The notes: generated by a model not told the origin, from the sequence alone. Counted from the stretch's first letter, positions 35,555-45,509 are shown. The stretch: 64,000 nt of DNA from Rathayibacter sp. VKM Ac-2759 (GCF_009834225.1 NZ_CP047176.1:1116001-1180000); one strand, 5' to 3'. Made by a program: numbers and translations.

Positions 35555-36756
35555 CGGCGCCACTCCAGCCGGACGACGGTGCCCGCCTCGGCCGCGATCT
35601 GCGCGGTCGCACCGGCGATCTGCGCGACGCGGGCGAGGATGCTCGTGGTCAGTCCCATGCGGTCGTGCGGGACCGCGGCGACCACGAACCCTCCTCCGTC
35701 GTCGCTGACCTCGATCGAGAGACCGCGGTCGTCGACGACGATCGACGCGCGGACGGCGGCCGGGGCGCCCTCCGCGGAGCGGGCGTGCTGCACGGCGTTG
35801 CGCGCGGCCTGGACGGTCGCGTCGATGAGGGCGTCGGCCACGGGGGAGGGGACGGCGGTGGCGCCCGACTCGACGCGCGTGCTGATGGTCGCCAGCGGCG
35901 CGGCCTCCGTGACGCGGACTCCGGCGGCACGGACGAACTCGCCCGCGGTCAGCACGGCCCGGCTCGGCGTCGGGCCCGACGGGTCGGTCAGTCGGAGCTC
36001 GGCGAGGTGCGCGAGGGCGACCCGCGCCGCCGAGCGGGAGAGCTCGGCCGACTGGCTGATCCGCTCCACGTTGAGCAGGAACGACAGGATCTCGTCGTGC
36101 ACGAGCGCCCCGACCCGGATGCGCTCGCTGCGCCGCCCGGATCGCCCGGCGGCGCGGGCGGCCGAGAGCACCGACTCCCGTGTCGCCCGCTCGAGCGAGC
36201 GACCGGCACCGAGGATCGCCTGGGCGAGCCCCGCGAACACCGTGCCGACCATCGCCATGTCGATCGCCTCCTCGATGGCCACGACGGGCGACCCCGACGT
36301 GGCGGCGCGGACGCCGAAGAGCAGCAGGCAGACGGCGGCCACGGCGAGCGGTACGACACGGGCGGGGAACGCGACAGCCGCGGCGGTCATCGCCACCGGG
36401 ACCGCGTCGATGAGCCAGGACGTGACCGCGCTACCGCTCCCGCGCGGCACGGCGGGGACGAGCGCGAGGACGACGACGGCGAAGAGGACGACGTGCGCGC
36501 GGAGCACGATCCGCACGGCGCCGAGCGACCCGCGGGTGGCGACGATCAGGGTCACCAGCGGAGCCGGCAGCACCAGGACGGCGGCGGCGAGGGCCCAGAG
36601 CGGCGAGACGGCGCCGCCGTCCTCGGCGAACCCCAGCGCTGCGACGGCGTGGAACGCGATGCCGCCGATGCTGAAGGCGACGACGAAGATCCGCTCGAAC
36701 CGGTCGCCGATGCCGTAGCTCGGCGCGTCCTCCGGCGCGGCGGCGCCCCGGCTCAC
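35551..36756 (-). CDS. Sensor histidine kinase (NarL-partner type)
   Basis: A 401-residue membrane kinase with several N-terminal helices (about 25-185). The phospho-acceptor region is RVGALVHDEILSFLLNVE. The HATPase domain shows an N box in AARNAVQHARS, a G box SDDGGGF and RMGLTTSI. It would autophosphorylate in response to a membrane signal and pass the phosphate to the overlapping LuxR-type regulator. The GTG start overlaps the regulator stop (GTGA). The ligand is unknown. The adjacent acyltransferase/E1 pair might make it. Confidence 0.82.
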   Translation of the reverse strand: MSRGAAAPEDAPSYGIGDRFERIFVVAFSIGGIAFHAVAALGFAEDGGAVSPLWALAAAVLVLPAPLVTLIVATRGSLGAVRIVLRAHVVLFAVVVLALVPAVPRGSGSAVTSWLIDAVPVAMTAAAVAFPARVVPLAVAAVCLLLFGVRAATSGSPVVAIEEAIDMAMVGTVFAGLAQAILGAGRSLERATRESVLSAARAAGRSGRRSERIRVGALVHDEILSFLLNVERISQSAELSRSAARVALAHLAELRLTDPSGPTPSRAVLTAGEFVRAAGVRVTEAAPLATISTRVESGATAVPSPVADALIDATVQAARNAVQHARSAEGAPAAVRASIVVDDRGLSIEVSDDGGGFVVAAVPHDRMGLTTSILARVAQIAGATAQIAAEAGTVVRLEWRR

Positions 36757-37451
36757 AGCGGGCCTTCGAGCAGGCCGTCCTCGATCGCGCGGATGTAGAG
36801 CTCGACCTTCGTGCCCGCATGACGGCCGACCCGCGCGTACTTGGCGCGGATCCGCCCGACGTAGTGGGTGACCGTGTCGCGCGACAGCCCGGTGAGGTAG
36901 GCGACGCGCTGGGCCTTCTCGCCCGCCGCGTAGAGGGCGAGCACCTCGCGCTCGCGAGCGCTGAGGCCGGCGTCGGCGAGCTCGACGTCGGCGTCGAGCG
37001 CGGCGGCCCAGTCGGTCGAGGCGACCGCGACGCCTTGCGCCGCCGAGCGGACGGCGTCGAGGAGCACGGAGTCGTCCTCGGACTTGCGCACCATCCCCAG
37101 GGCGCCGGCCCGGGCGGCGGAGCGGACCGAGTCGGGATCGTCGCCGGCCGAGAAGATCAGGACGCGCGTGCCGCGGCGCATCAGCCGCGAGACGTTCTCG
37201 CCAGCCTCGCTGCCGTCGCCGAGCCGGAGGTCGAGGATGACGAGATCGAACGCGGCGGCGTCCTCCTCGATCTCGGCGACGGTGGAGGCGACCGCATCGG
37301 CCCGCAGATCGGCGGTGCCGCGCAGCAGCTCGGCGATCCCCGACCGCACGATGGCGTGATCGTCGATCACGCAGATCGAGCGCACGGGGTCGTCGGGGAG
37401 GGGCGGTGCTGATTCGGGGCTGCGGAGAAGGGTGCTCACGGCGGCGGGCAT
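36753..37451 (-). CDS. Response regulator, NarL/LuxR family
   Basis: A 232-residue regulator. The receiver domain (about 24-145) has the acidic pair in VIDDHA and the phospho-acceptor Asp in LDLRLGDG. The C-terminal LuxR helix-turn-helix has LSAREREVLALYAAGE and LSRDTVTHYVGRIRAKY. It is first in a three-gene overlapping operon with the two sensors. Its targets could include the convergent acyltransferase genes, but no operator was identified. The N-terminal 20 residues are poorly conserved, so a downstream start is possible. Confidence 0.88.
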   Translation of the reverse strand: MPAAVSTLLRSPESAPPLPDDPVRSICVIDDHAIVRSGIAELLRGTADLRADAVASTVAEIEEDAAAFDLVILDLRLGDGSEAGENVSRLMRRGTRVLIFSAGDDPDSVRSAARAGALGMVRKSEDDSVLLDAVRSAAQGVAVASTDWAAALDADVELADAGLSAREREVLALYAAGEKAQRVAYLTGLSRDTVTHYVGRIRAKYARVGRHAGTKVELYIRAIEDGLLEGPL

Positions 37452-37558
37452 CGGTGTCCTGGGTCGTCAGGGGAGGGCGGGCCGTCGGGTGGTCGGCATC
37501 GGGTGGCCACAGTGTGCGTCTCGCGCCAATTCGTCACAAGGCGGAGAGACACGGCGTC

Positions 37559-38923
37559 TCATGTCGGGTCCGCGGTGCCTGCGGTGGTATGGGTCCCGCT
37601 GAACCGCGGGGGTGGTGCGGGTGGGCGTCCGGGGAGCGCGGGTGGCCGGGTGGTGGCGCGGCGGCCGGTGGGGGTGGTCCACTCCGCGGTCCCGTCGGGG
37701 TGGAGTCGGTAGGTCCAGCGGTCGCCGTGCCGGACGTGGTGGTGGGCGGTGCAGAGCGACGCGAGGTTCTCGAGGGAGGTGTGGCCGCCGTTGCGCCATT
37801 CGAGGGTGTGGTCGGCCTCGGCGGTGGACGCTCGTCGGGTGCACCCGGGGAAGCGGCAGGTCTGATCGCGCAGCTGGAGGGCGAGGCGCATCTGCGCGGG
37901 CGGGACGCGGTGGGTGCGGCCGACCGAGACGACGGCGCCGGTGCCGGGGTCGGTGAGGACGCGGGTGAACGTGGCGGCGACTCCCGCGAGTTCTCGGGCG
38001 ACGGTCGCGGGGATCGCGCCGTACCCGTCGAGGTCGGCGGGGGCGTCGTCGACCCCGGAGGCGGTGCTCGCGGGAAGCGTCACTCGCACCTCGGCGCGCA
38101 CTCCGGGGACGAACGTCGGCGAGGCCGTCGGGCCGTCGCCGGCCGGAGTGGTGCCGGCGATGTCGCCGTCGCAGAGCAGGTCGGTGAGGGCGTCGGCGCG
38201 CAGCTGGGCGAGCGTGCGCTCGTCGCCGGTGCGGCCGCCGTCGGCGACAGCGCCGTGCTCGTCGCCGCGGAGGGTCCGAGCGATGCGGTCGAGGCGGTGA
38301 TACGCGCCGAGGGCGAGCGGCGCCGGCAGGTGCGCGGAGAGCGTCGCCATCCCGTCGATCTCGGGAGTGAGCCACACCGCGCGGTCCTGGCGGGCGCGTG
38401 CGTGCCGTTCGGCGAGGGGCGTCTCGTGCAGCTCGTCCCGCAGCCGCGCCAGGAGGCGTCGCAGCTGGGCGGGGGTCCTGGTCAGTGCCGCGTCGGCCGC
38501 GCGAGCGTCGAACTCGGCGAGGGACTCCTGGGGCAGGGTCGCCGCGACGGAGCAGATGACGATGCCGGTCGTCCACCGCATCCGCGCTTCGGCGAGGGCC
38601 GCCCGGGTGGCCGGGAGGTCCTCGACCAGCAGGTGCGCGCGCTCGAGGTCGTGGGCCACATCGCGTTCGGACACTCCGGACCCGACCGCCAGCTCCGCCC
38701 GGATCGACCGCTCCACGAGATGGTTCGACTCACGATTCGACAGGCCGCCGCGCGCGAACGAGAGCGGGATCGAGAGCGCAGCCCGGTACACCTGGTACAG
38801 GCGGATGTCGGAGGCGAGCAGTGACGGCGACGCCTCGCGGGCGAGCCGGCCGACCTCGTCGGCGCCCTCGCGGATCGCGTCGAGTGTCGCCTCCGCGGGT
38901 CTGATCTCTGCTGCTGATGCCAT
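37559..38923 (-). CDS. DUF222 protein with C-terminal HNH nuclease domain
   Basis: A 454-residue protein of the large actinobacterial DUF222-HNH family, often present in many copies per genome. The DUF222 region covers about 20-340. The HNH motif is near residues 370-410, with CRFPGC, EADHTLEW, NGG and CTAHHH, so the metal-binding and catalytic residues look intact. Pro/Arg-rich low-complexity sequence ends the protein. A role in DNA mobility or defence has been proposed for the family but is not established. Confidence 0.86.
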   Translation of the reverse strand: MASAAEIRPAEATLDAIREGADEVGRLAREASPSLLASDIRLYQVYRAALSIPLSFARGGLSNRESNHLVERSIRAELAVGSGVSERDVAHDLERAHLLVEDLPATRAALAEARMRWTTGIVICSVAATLPQESLAEFDARAADAALTRTPAQLRRLLARLRDELHETPLAERHARARQDRAVWLTPEIDGMATLSAHLPAPLALGAYHRLDRIARTLRGDEHGAVADGGRTGDERTLAQLRADALTDLLCDGDIAGTTPAGDGPTASPTFVPGVRAEVRVTLPASTASGVDDAPADLDGYGAIPATVARELAGVAATFTRVLTDPGTGAVVSVGRTHRVPPAQMRLALQLRDQTCRFPGCTRRASTAEADHTLEWRNGGHTSLENLASLCTAHHHVRHGDRWTYRLHPDGTAEWTTPTGRRATTRPPALPGRPPAPPPRFSGTHTTAGTADPT

Positions 38924-39379
38924 GCGGAGATCGAATCAGCGAGCACCGACACGGGACCGCCCTTCGCGCCACGATCGGACGACTCGTGCCCCGAGAGGAC
39001 CTGCCGAGGAACGCTGCGATGTTGAGAGCCGCCCGAGGGCTCGGCGTCCGCGCGCCGCATCTGCGGGCGCTCGTGGGTCTCGATACGCCGCCTGCGGCGG
39101 CTACTCGACCAGCAGGCGTGCGGGTCGGTGTCTCCTTCTGCCCTCACCGCTGGGACCCGAGCGGCTTCTCCGCGCGACCGGCAGGGGTGACGGGAGCGCG
39201 TTCGCGCAGGCGCCCTCCTCCTCGTGGCGGGCTGGAGGGCGTGGCCCCTGGATGGGTGCCGCGAGAAGTGACGGATGGTGGTCGTCGGGGGCGGCGGTCA
39301 CGATGAGCACGCTCCACCGGACGGTCCGATCCCGGCCCGGCCGACTCTGCTCCACTGCCCCGAGAGGACCGGTCCGAGC
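38924..39379 (+). other. Intergenic region with no gene, REP-like hairpin inside
   Basis: These 456 bases separate the divergent DUF222 gene and the giant exported-protein gene. I find no convincing small gene: open frames cross the REP-like hairpin and have no family features. A 15-base stretch TGCCCCGAGAGGACC occurs twice (about 38988 and 39356); the second copy contains the likely ribosome site of the giant gene. Promoters must lie here for both directions, but none stands out. Confidence 0.7.
39076..39110 (+). repeat. REP-like imperfect palindrome
   Basis: GGTCTCGATACGCCGCC and GGCGGCTACTCGACC flank TGC and form a bulged hairpin. The outer blocks CTCGATACG and CTACTCGACC match a repeat I recall from intergenic DNA across Microbacteriaceae. 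Its function is unknown. Only one copy was noticed in this window. Confidence 0.6.
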
Positions 39380-42300
39380 GTGTTCTCACGGCTGTCCCGC
39401 CGCACCCGTTCCGTCGCGTCCGTCGCGTCGGTGACCGCCGCAGCGCTCGTCGTCTCGACGATGGCCGTGCTCTACCAGGGCGTGACGACCCAGGACGTCG
39501 ACCTCAACGACGCGGGCGTCTGGGTGACCAAGCCGACCTCACTGCTCGCGGGACGGCTGAACTACCCCTCCGAGGTCCTCGACGCGGGCCTGCGCACCCA
39601 GGGGACGAGCTTCGACGTCGCGCAGGAGGGGGGAACCGTCGTCATCCACGACGAGAGCAACGCCACGGCGTCGGTCGTGAACACCTCCTCGGTCACGCTC
39701 GGCGAGCCCGTGCCGGTGCCGGCCGACTCGTCCGTCACGCTCGGCGGCGGCGTCCTCGCGATCCTCGACGCGGCCACGGGAGCGCTCTGGGTGCGGGCCG
39801 CCGACGCGCTCTCCTCCTTCAGCGCGGAGTCGGACGATCCGACGGCCGAGCTCGGCGCCGATGCGACGGCCACGGTCGCGACCGACGGCACGGTCTTCGC
39901 GTACTCGCCCGCCGACGAGGAGCTCGTCACGGTCCGCCGCGACGGCGCCCCGTCGACCTCCACCGTCTCGGGGTTCGCCGACGGAGCCACCCCGGCGATC
40001 ACCGCCGTCGGCTCGACCCCCGTCCTCCTCGACGCGCGCACCGGCGCGGTCTCGATCGGCGGCGCCGACCCCGTCCAGCTGGGCGCCACCGACGGCCTGA
40101 CCCTCCAGCAGCCGAGCGCCGGAGGCGAGGACGTCGCGATCGCGACCAGCGGCGCCCTGCGCCTGCAGCCCCTCGACGGCTCGGCCGCGCGCTCCGTGGA
40201 GTCGGGCGGCACCGGGACCGCCGTCGCGCCGGTGCGGGTGAACGGCTGCACCTACGCCGCCTGGACCGGATCGGGGCGCTACGTGCGCGACTGCGGCGGG
40301 AGCGCGGACGACGTCGCACGAGACGTCCCGAACCTCGCCGGGGACCGGCAGGCCGTGTTCCGCGTGAACCGCAGCGCCGTCGTGCTGAACGAGCTGACCC
40401 AGGGCGTCGTCTGGCTGGTCAATCGAGACATGAAGGAGGTCTCGGACTGGGAGGACGTCACCCCTCCCGACGACGAGTCGGAGGAGGAGAACGAGAGCGA
40501 CAGCAGCACCGAGCAGGTGCAGAACACCACCCCCGAGCGCTCCGCCGAGAACACGCCCCCGGTCGCCGAGGACGACGGGTTCGGCGTCCGGGCCGGGCGC
40601 AGCGTCATCCTGCCGGTGCTCGACAACGACACCGACCCCGACGGCGACGTGCTCACCGCCTCCGTCGTCGGCGCGATGCCCTCGATCGGCACCGTCGAGC
40701 CGATCTACGGCGGCGGCGCCCTGCAGATCACGGTGCCCGCGGAGGCGAGCGGGACCGCCTCCTTCGCCTACACGGCCGACGACGGCCGCGGCAGGACCGA
40801 CGACGCCGTGGTCACGCTGACGGTGAAGCCGGCGGGCAGCAACGAGGCTCCCGAGCAGAACCGCGAGGGGCGGATCCTGCTCGAGCAGGGGGCGTCGGTC
40901 TCGTACAACGTTCTCCCCGACTGGATCGACCCCGACGGCGACGACCTCTTCCTCCGGTCCGCGACACCGACCAGCGACGACCAGGTCCGCTCGACGGCGG
41001 ACGGACTCGTCACCTTCGACGCGATCGGCGCCGAGCTCGGCCGCAAGGACGTCGTCCTGATCGTCTCGGACGGCACCGACGACGTCGAGGGCGTGCTGCA
41101 CATCGACGTCCGCGCGCCCGGGTCGACCGTGCCCGTGACCAACCCCGACCACGTCACGACGCTCGCCGACCGGACCGCGACCGTCGCGCCCCTCGGCAAC
41201 GACCTGAGCCCGACCGGAGCGCCGCTGATGCTGGCCGACGTCGAGCAGCCCGCCGGCGCGACCGTCACGCCCGACTACACGGCCGGCACCTTCACCTTCT
41301 CGTCGCCGACGCCCGGCTCCTACTATCTGCAGTACCTCGCGAGCGACGGACCGAGCTCGACCCCGGGACTCGTCCGGGTCGACGTGCTCCCGGCCTCCAG
41401 CGAGGCCAGGGCCCCGGTCGCCGTCCGCGATGTCGCGCTCCTGCCCGCGGGCGGCACGGCCCTCGTCGACGTGCTGCAGAACGACTCCGACCCCAACGGC
41501 GGGCTGCTGGTCGTGTCGTCGGTGACGGTCGAGCCGGGAACGGGGGTCGCCGTGGCGATCCTCGAGCACGAGGTCCTGCGCGTCACCGACCAGCCGGGGA
41601 TCACCGAGCCCGTCACCTTCACCTACACGGTCTCGAACGGCACCGGGACCTCGTTCGGCGAGGTGCTCGTCGTGCCGACTCCGGCCCCGGCGACCCTCCA
41701 GCCGCCGGTCGCGACCGATGACTCCGCGGCGGTGCGCGTCGGCGACACGGTCACGATCGACGTGCTCGCCAACGACGTCTCGCCCAGCGGCGACACTCTG
41801 ACGGTGGTGCCGGAGCTCGTCGCACCCCTGCCCGAGGCCGTCGACGGAGTCGTGTTCGTCTCGGAGGACCGCGTGCGGTTCCGGGCGGGCGACACCGCGA
41901 AGACGGTGTACGTCACCTACGAGGCGATCGACAGCTCGGGGCAGAAGGACGCCGGGTACGTCAGCATCCAGATCCTGCCGATGAACCGCGAGGCGAACTC
42001 GCCGCCGCGACCCGAGAACCTCGAGGCGCGCACGCTCTCGGGCTCGACCATCTCGATCCCGATCCCGCTCGACGGCATCGACCCCGACGGCGACAGCGTG
42101 ACGCTGGTCGGCCAGGCGAGCGCGCCGGGCAAGGGGCGGATCGAGGAGGTCGGCGCCGACTTCCTGACCTACACCGCCTTCGACGCCTCCGTGGGCACCG
42201 ACTCGTTCCGCTACGAGGTCAGCGACTCGCTCGGTGCGCGGGCCACCGCGACGATCCAGGTCGGCATCGCGCCTCCGTCGACGCAGAACCAGGCGCCCGA

Positions 42301-45300
42301 CGCGGTCAAGGACGTCGTGACGGCGCAGCCCGGTCGCAGCATCGCGGTCGACGTGCTCGCCAACGACACCGATCCCGACGGCGACACGCTCTCGCTCGTG
42401 GCCGACGGGGTCACGGCCCCCGAGGGCGTGACCGCCCGGCTCTCCGCGGGCCGCGTGCTCGTGACAACTCCGGAGGCGGAGGGCGACTACGCGATCCAGT
42501 ACACGGTCGGCGACACCCGCGGCGCGACCGCGATCGGCAGCCTGCTGGTGACCGTGGCCGAGGAGGCGGCGCTGCTCGCCCCGATCGCCCGCGACGACTC
42601 GGTGACGACCGCGCAGATCACGACGGCCGAGACCGTCGAGGTGCCCGTGCTGAAGAACGACGAGGACCCCGACGGGGTCGCGAGCGAGCTCGAGGTGGCG
42701 CTGCTCGGCGAGCCGGCGGGCGCCACCGTCGGCACCGGCGGCGTGGTCACCGTGGTCCCCGGGGACCAGGCGCAGATCATCACGTACACCGCGACCGACG
42801 CCGACGGACTCGTCGGCACCGCGTTCCTCCGGGTGCCGGCGCTCAGTGCCACCGGCCCCGCGCTCAAGCCCGGAGTCGCCCCGCTCGAGGTGAAGGCGGG
42901 CGAGCAGGCGACCATCCCGCTGAGCGACTGGGTCATCGCCCCCGAGGGCAGGACCGCGCGGCTGACCCAGTCCGACCGGGTGTCGGCGCTGCACTCGGCC
43001 GACGGGGTCTTCGTGAAGGACGAGTCGACCCTCCTCTACACGGCGGCGCCCGACTACTTCGGCTCGGACGCGCTGACCTTCGAGGTCACCGACGGCGCGG
43101 GGCCCGACGATCCCGCGGGAGTGAAGGCGACGCTGAGCATCCCGATCACGGTGCTGCCGCCCGAGAACCAGCCGCCGACATTCGCCGGGGGATCGATGGA
43201 GGTGGCCCCCGGAGAGGAGCCGTCGACCCTCGATCTGCGCACGCTCTCGAGCGATCCCGACAAGGGCGACCTGGAGAAGCTGACGTACAGCGTCTCGGGC
43301 GCGCCGAGCGGGATCACGGCGACGGTCTCGGGATCGGTGCTGTCGGTCGCGGCCGACGAGTCGGTCGCGAAGGGCACGCAGGCCTCGCTCGACGTGACGG
43401 TGAGCGACGGCACGACGCCGCCCGTGCAGGGCTCGGTGTCGGTGCGGGTGACGGCCTCGACCAGGCCGCTGACGGTGGCGAACGACGACGTCGTCGCGAA
43501 GGCACCGCAGGGGAGGCCGACCACGGTCGACGTGCTCTCGAACGACGTGAACCCTTTCCCGGAGACGCCGCTGACGCTCGTCGGCGCGCCGATCGTGGAC
43601 TCGGGAGCGGGCTCGGCGAGCGTCCAGGGCGACTCCGTCGTGGTCACTCCCGATGCGGACTTCGTGGGGACCATGACGGTGCGCTACCAGGTGGGCGACG
43701 CGACCGGAGACGTGGAGCGCCGGGTCTTCGGCACGATCCGGCTCACGGTGCAGGGCACGCCCGCCGCCCCCGGCACGCCGTCGGTCAGCTCGGTGCAGGA
43801 CCGGACGGTGGTGCTCAGCTGGTCGGACGGCACGAACAACGGCGCCGAGATCACGACCCACACGGTGAAGTGGAGCGGAGGCAGCCAGGACTGCCCGGCG
43901 ACCACCTGCACGATCACGGGGCTCACCAACGACCGCGAGTACACCTTCACGGTGACCGCGACCAACGAGATCGGCGAGTCGGACCCGTCGCCCGCCTCGG
44001 CGGTGGCCCGGCCGGACGCGCGCCCCGGCGCGCCGACGATCACGAGCCTCGACTACGGCGACGGCTCGCTCACGGTGACGTGGGAGGACGGGGCGAACCC
44101 GGGCTCGGCGGTGACCGGCTACACGATCCAGCTCAGCGGAGCCGGCAACGGCCAGGTCGAGGTGCCGGGCGGAACGCGCACCAAGCAGCTCACCGGGCTG
44201 ACCAACGGCGCCAACTACACGGTAGCGGTACGGGCGTCGAACCGCTCGCCGGAGCCGTCGGACTGGTCGGGCCCGATGTCGATGAGCCCGGCGGGCTCGC
44301 CGAGCGCCCCGGGAGCGCCCAATGTCGGAGGGTCCGTCCAGCTGGGCACCCAGACGCAGCTCCCGGTGAATTGGAGCCCGCCCGAGACGGTGAACGCGGA
44401 GGCGCTGACGGGGTACACCCTGCTCGTGAAGCGGGGCGGTTCGATCGTCTCGACGAATGAGCTCGGAGCGAACGAGACGTCGCAGAACATCACGCTCGAC
44501 AACTCCGAGTCGGGCTACACGTTCTCGGTGGCCGCGAAGAACAAGTCGACGGACGCAGGGAAGACGGATCCGCAGTTCAGCGCTGATTCCGCAGCACGGC
44601 GGGCGGTCGGCAATCCGGGCGCACCGACGATCGTCCTCGCCACCGAGGGGGACAACGCGATCACCGACTTCGAATGGTCGGCCGGTCCGGGCAACGGCGC
44701 CGCCGAAGGAGAAGTCGCCTACTTCTACGATCTCAACGGCGACGGAGTCGATCGACCGGCCTCGCCCGTGCTGACTCAGGGCATCTCGAACAACAACACC
44801 TACACCGTCCGGCTCCGTTCCATCGCGACCGTCGAGGGAAACGCGTATCCGAGCGAGTGGAGTGCTCCGACGGATCCTCTGGCGCCTTACGGCCGAGTCC
44901 AGACGCCGACGGTGTCGGCGGTGGGAGGCGCGAAGAACGTCACCTTCAGCTGGTCGCCTCCGGGACCCAATGGGCGAGCGATCACGAAGATGGTCATCAG
45001 CGTCGACGGTGGTGCCTGGGAGGAGCGTCCGGCGGCTTCGGAGTCCCGCTCGGTCGGCGATGCCTACAACCAGGCGCACTCCATCCGGGTCAAGGCGATC
45101 GATGCGAACGGCGACGAGAGCGCGGAGGCGTCGGCTCAGGCGACCAGCGGGCCGCAGCCTCCGCCGGTCGTCAGCGCGTCCTGGGGCGGGAGTGCGACTC
45201 CGGCCCAGGGCTGCTCCTCCAACAACTGCCCCTTCGTGAACGTGGACGTGGGCAACGCGACCCCCGGCCAGACCTATGACGTCGTCTGGCGCTGCGGTGC

Positions 45301-45478
45301 CGCGGCACCGGCAGCGAACTGCGGTTCCGGCAACGAGTTCCACAGGGAGTCGAGGACCGCGGACGGTGCGGGCAACTTCTCGATCTACAACAAGGCGTTC
45401 TTCGGCTACACCGGCCAGGTCTGGGTCACCATCTACGGCGACCGCGGGCCGGTCCAGTCCAACACTCTCTCCCGCTGA
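39380..45478 (+). CDS. Giant exported protein with Ig/cadherin-like and FN3 repeats
   Basis: A 2,032-residue protein. An N-terminal basic and hydrophobic segment (about 8-35) is a signal or membrane anchor. Residues about 40-370 are beta-rich and may form a propeller. An acidic linker follows (EESEEEN-like region). About nine tandem domains of roughly 97 residues come next, each with a V-L-x-N-D-x-D-P-D-G-type motif (about residues 413 to 1385), like bacterial Ig/cadherin-like folds. Fibronectin III-like domains run from about 1460. The C-terminal 160 residues have four or more cysteines. No LPXTG is present. The GTG at 39380 is preceded by GAGAGGA. It heads the secretion-like operon. Confidence 0.82.
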   Translation: MFSRLSRRTRSVASVASVTAAALVVSTMAVLYQGVTTQDVDLNDAGVWVTKPTSLLAGRLNYPSEVLDAGLRTQGTSFDVAQEGGTVVIHDESNATASVVNTSSVTLGEPVPVPADSSVTLGGGVLAILDAATGALWVRAADALSSFSAESDDPTAELGADATATVATDGTVFAYSPADEELVTVRRDGAPSTSTVSGFADGATPAITAVGSTPVLLDARTGAVSIGGADPVQLGATDGLTLQQPSAGGEDVAIATSGALRLQPLDGSAARSVESGGTGTAVAPVRVNGCTYAAWTGSGRYVRDCGGSADDVARDVPNLAGDRQAVFRVNRSAVVLNELTQGVVWLVNRDMKEVSDWEDVTPPDDESEEENESDSSTEQVQNTTPERSAENTPPVAEDDGFGVRAGRSVILPVLDNDTDPDGDVLTASVVGAMPSIGTVEPIYGGGALQITVPAEASGTASFAYTADDGRGRTDDAVVTLTVKPAGSNEAPEQNREGRILLEQGASVSYNVLPDWIDPDGDDLFLRSATPTSDDQVRSTADGLVTFDAIGAELGRKDVVLIVSDGTDDVEGVLHIDVRAPGSTVPVTNPDHVTTLADRTATVAPLGNDLSPTGAPLMLADVEQPAGATVTPDYTAGTFTFSSPTPGSYYLQYLASDGPSSTPGLVRVDVLPASSEARAPVAVRDVALLPAGGTALVDVLQNDSDPNGGLLVVSSVTVEPGTGVAVAILEHEVLRVTDQPGITEPVTFTYTVSNGTGTSFGEVLVVPTPAPATLQPPVATDDSAAVRVGDTVTIDVLANDVSPSGDTLTVVPELVAPLPEAVDGVVFVSEDRVRFRAGDTAKTVYVTYEAIDSSGQKDAGYVSIQILPMNREANSPPRPENLEARTLSGSTISIPIPLDGIDPDGDSVTLVGQASAPGKGRIEEVGADFLTYTAFDASVGTDSFRYEVSDSLGARATATIQVGIAPPSTQNQAPDAVKDVVTAQPGRSIAVDVLANDTDPDGDTLSLVADGVTAPEGVTARLSAGRVLVTTPEAEGDYAIQYTVGDTRGATAIGSLLVTVAEEAALLAPIARDDSVTTAQITTAETVEVPVLKNDEDPDGVASELEVALLGEPAGATVGTGGVVTVVPGDQAQIITYTATDADGLVGTAFLRVPALSATGPALKPGVAPLEVKAGEQATIPLSDWVIAPEGRTARLTQSDRVSALHSADGVFVKDESTLLYTAAPDYFGSDALTFEVTDGAGPDDPAGVKATLSIPITVLPPENQPPTFAGGSMEVAPGEEPSTLDLRTLSSDPDKGDLEKLTYSVSGAPSGITATVSGSVLSVAADESVAKGTQASLDVTVSDGTTPPVQGSVSVRVTASTRPLTVANDDVVAKAPQGRPTTVDVLSNDVNPFPETPLTLVGAPIVDSGAGSASVQGDSVVVTPDADFVGTMTVRYQVGDATGDVERRVFGTIRLTVQGTPAAPGTPSVSSVQDRTVVLSWSDGTNNGAEITTHTVKWSGGSQDCPATTCTITGLTNDREYTFTVTATNEIGESDPSPASAVARPDARPGAPTITSLDYGDGSLTVTWEDGANPGSAVTGYTIQLSGAGNGQVEVPGGTRTKQLTGLTNGANYTVAVRASNRSPEPSDWSGPMSMSPAGSPSAPGAPNVGGSVQLGTQTQLPVNWSPPETVNAEALTGYTLLVKRGGSIVSTNELGANETSQNITLDNSESGYTFSVAAKNKSTDAGKTDPQFSADSAARRAVGNPGAPTIVLATEGDNAITDFEWSAGPGNGAAEGEVAYFYDLNGDGVDRPASPVLTQGISNNNTYTVRLRSIATVEGNAYPSEWSAPTDPLAPYGRVQTPTVSAVGGAKNVTFSWSPPGPNGRAITKMVISVDGGAWEERPAASESRSVGDAYNQAHSIRVKAIDANGDESAEASAQATSGPQPPPVVSASWGGSATPAQGCSSNNCPFVNVDVGNATPGQTYDVVWRCGAAAPAANCGSGNEFHRESRTADGAGNFSIYNKAFFGYTGQVWVTIYGDRGPVQSNTLSR

Positions 45479-45509
45479 CCCTCCGACCCCCTCCAGGAGA
45501 AACGACACC

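Noticed and set aside
37559..38923. The DUF222-HNH gene as part of a restriction system or intein
   Set aside because: No methyltransferase or split host gene is adjacent, and such genes are dispersed housekeeping-like copies in this lineage.
39018..39304. A small gene between the DUF222 gene and the giant gene, starting at ATG 39018
   Set aside because: It crosses the REP-like hairpin, is Arg/Gly/Pro-rich and lacks family features.
38988..39370. Two copies of TGCCCCGAGAGGACC as a functional operator pair
   Set aside because: GAGAGGAC is a common ribosome-site context in this window (also before pncA and the nuclease), so chance similarity is likely.
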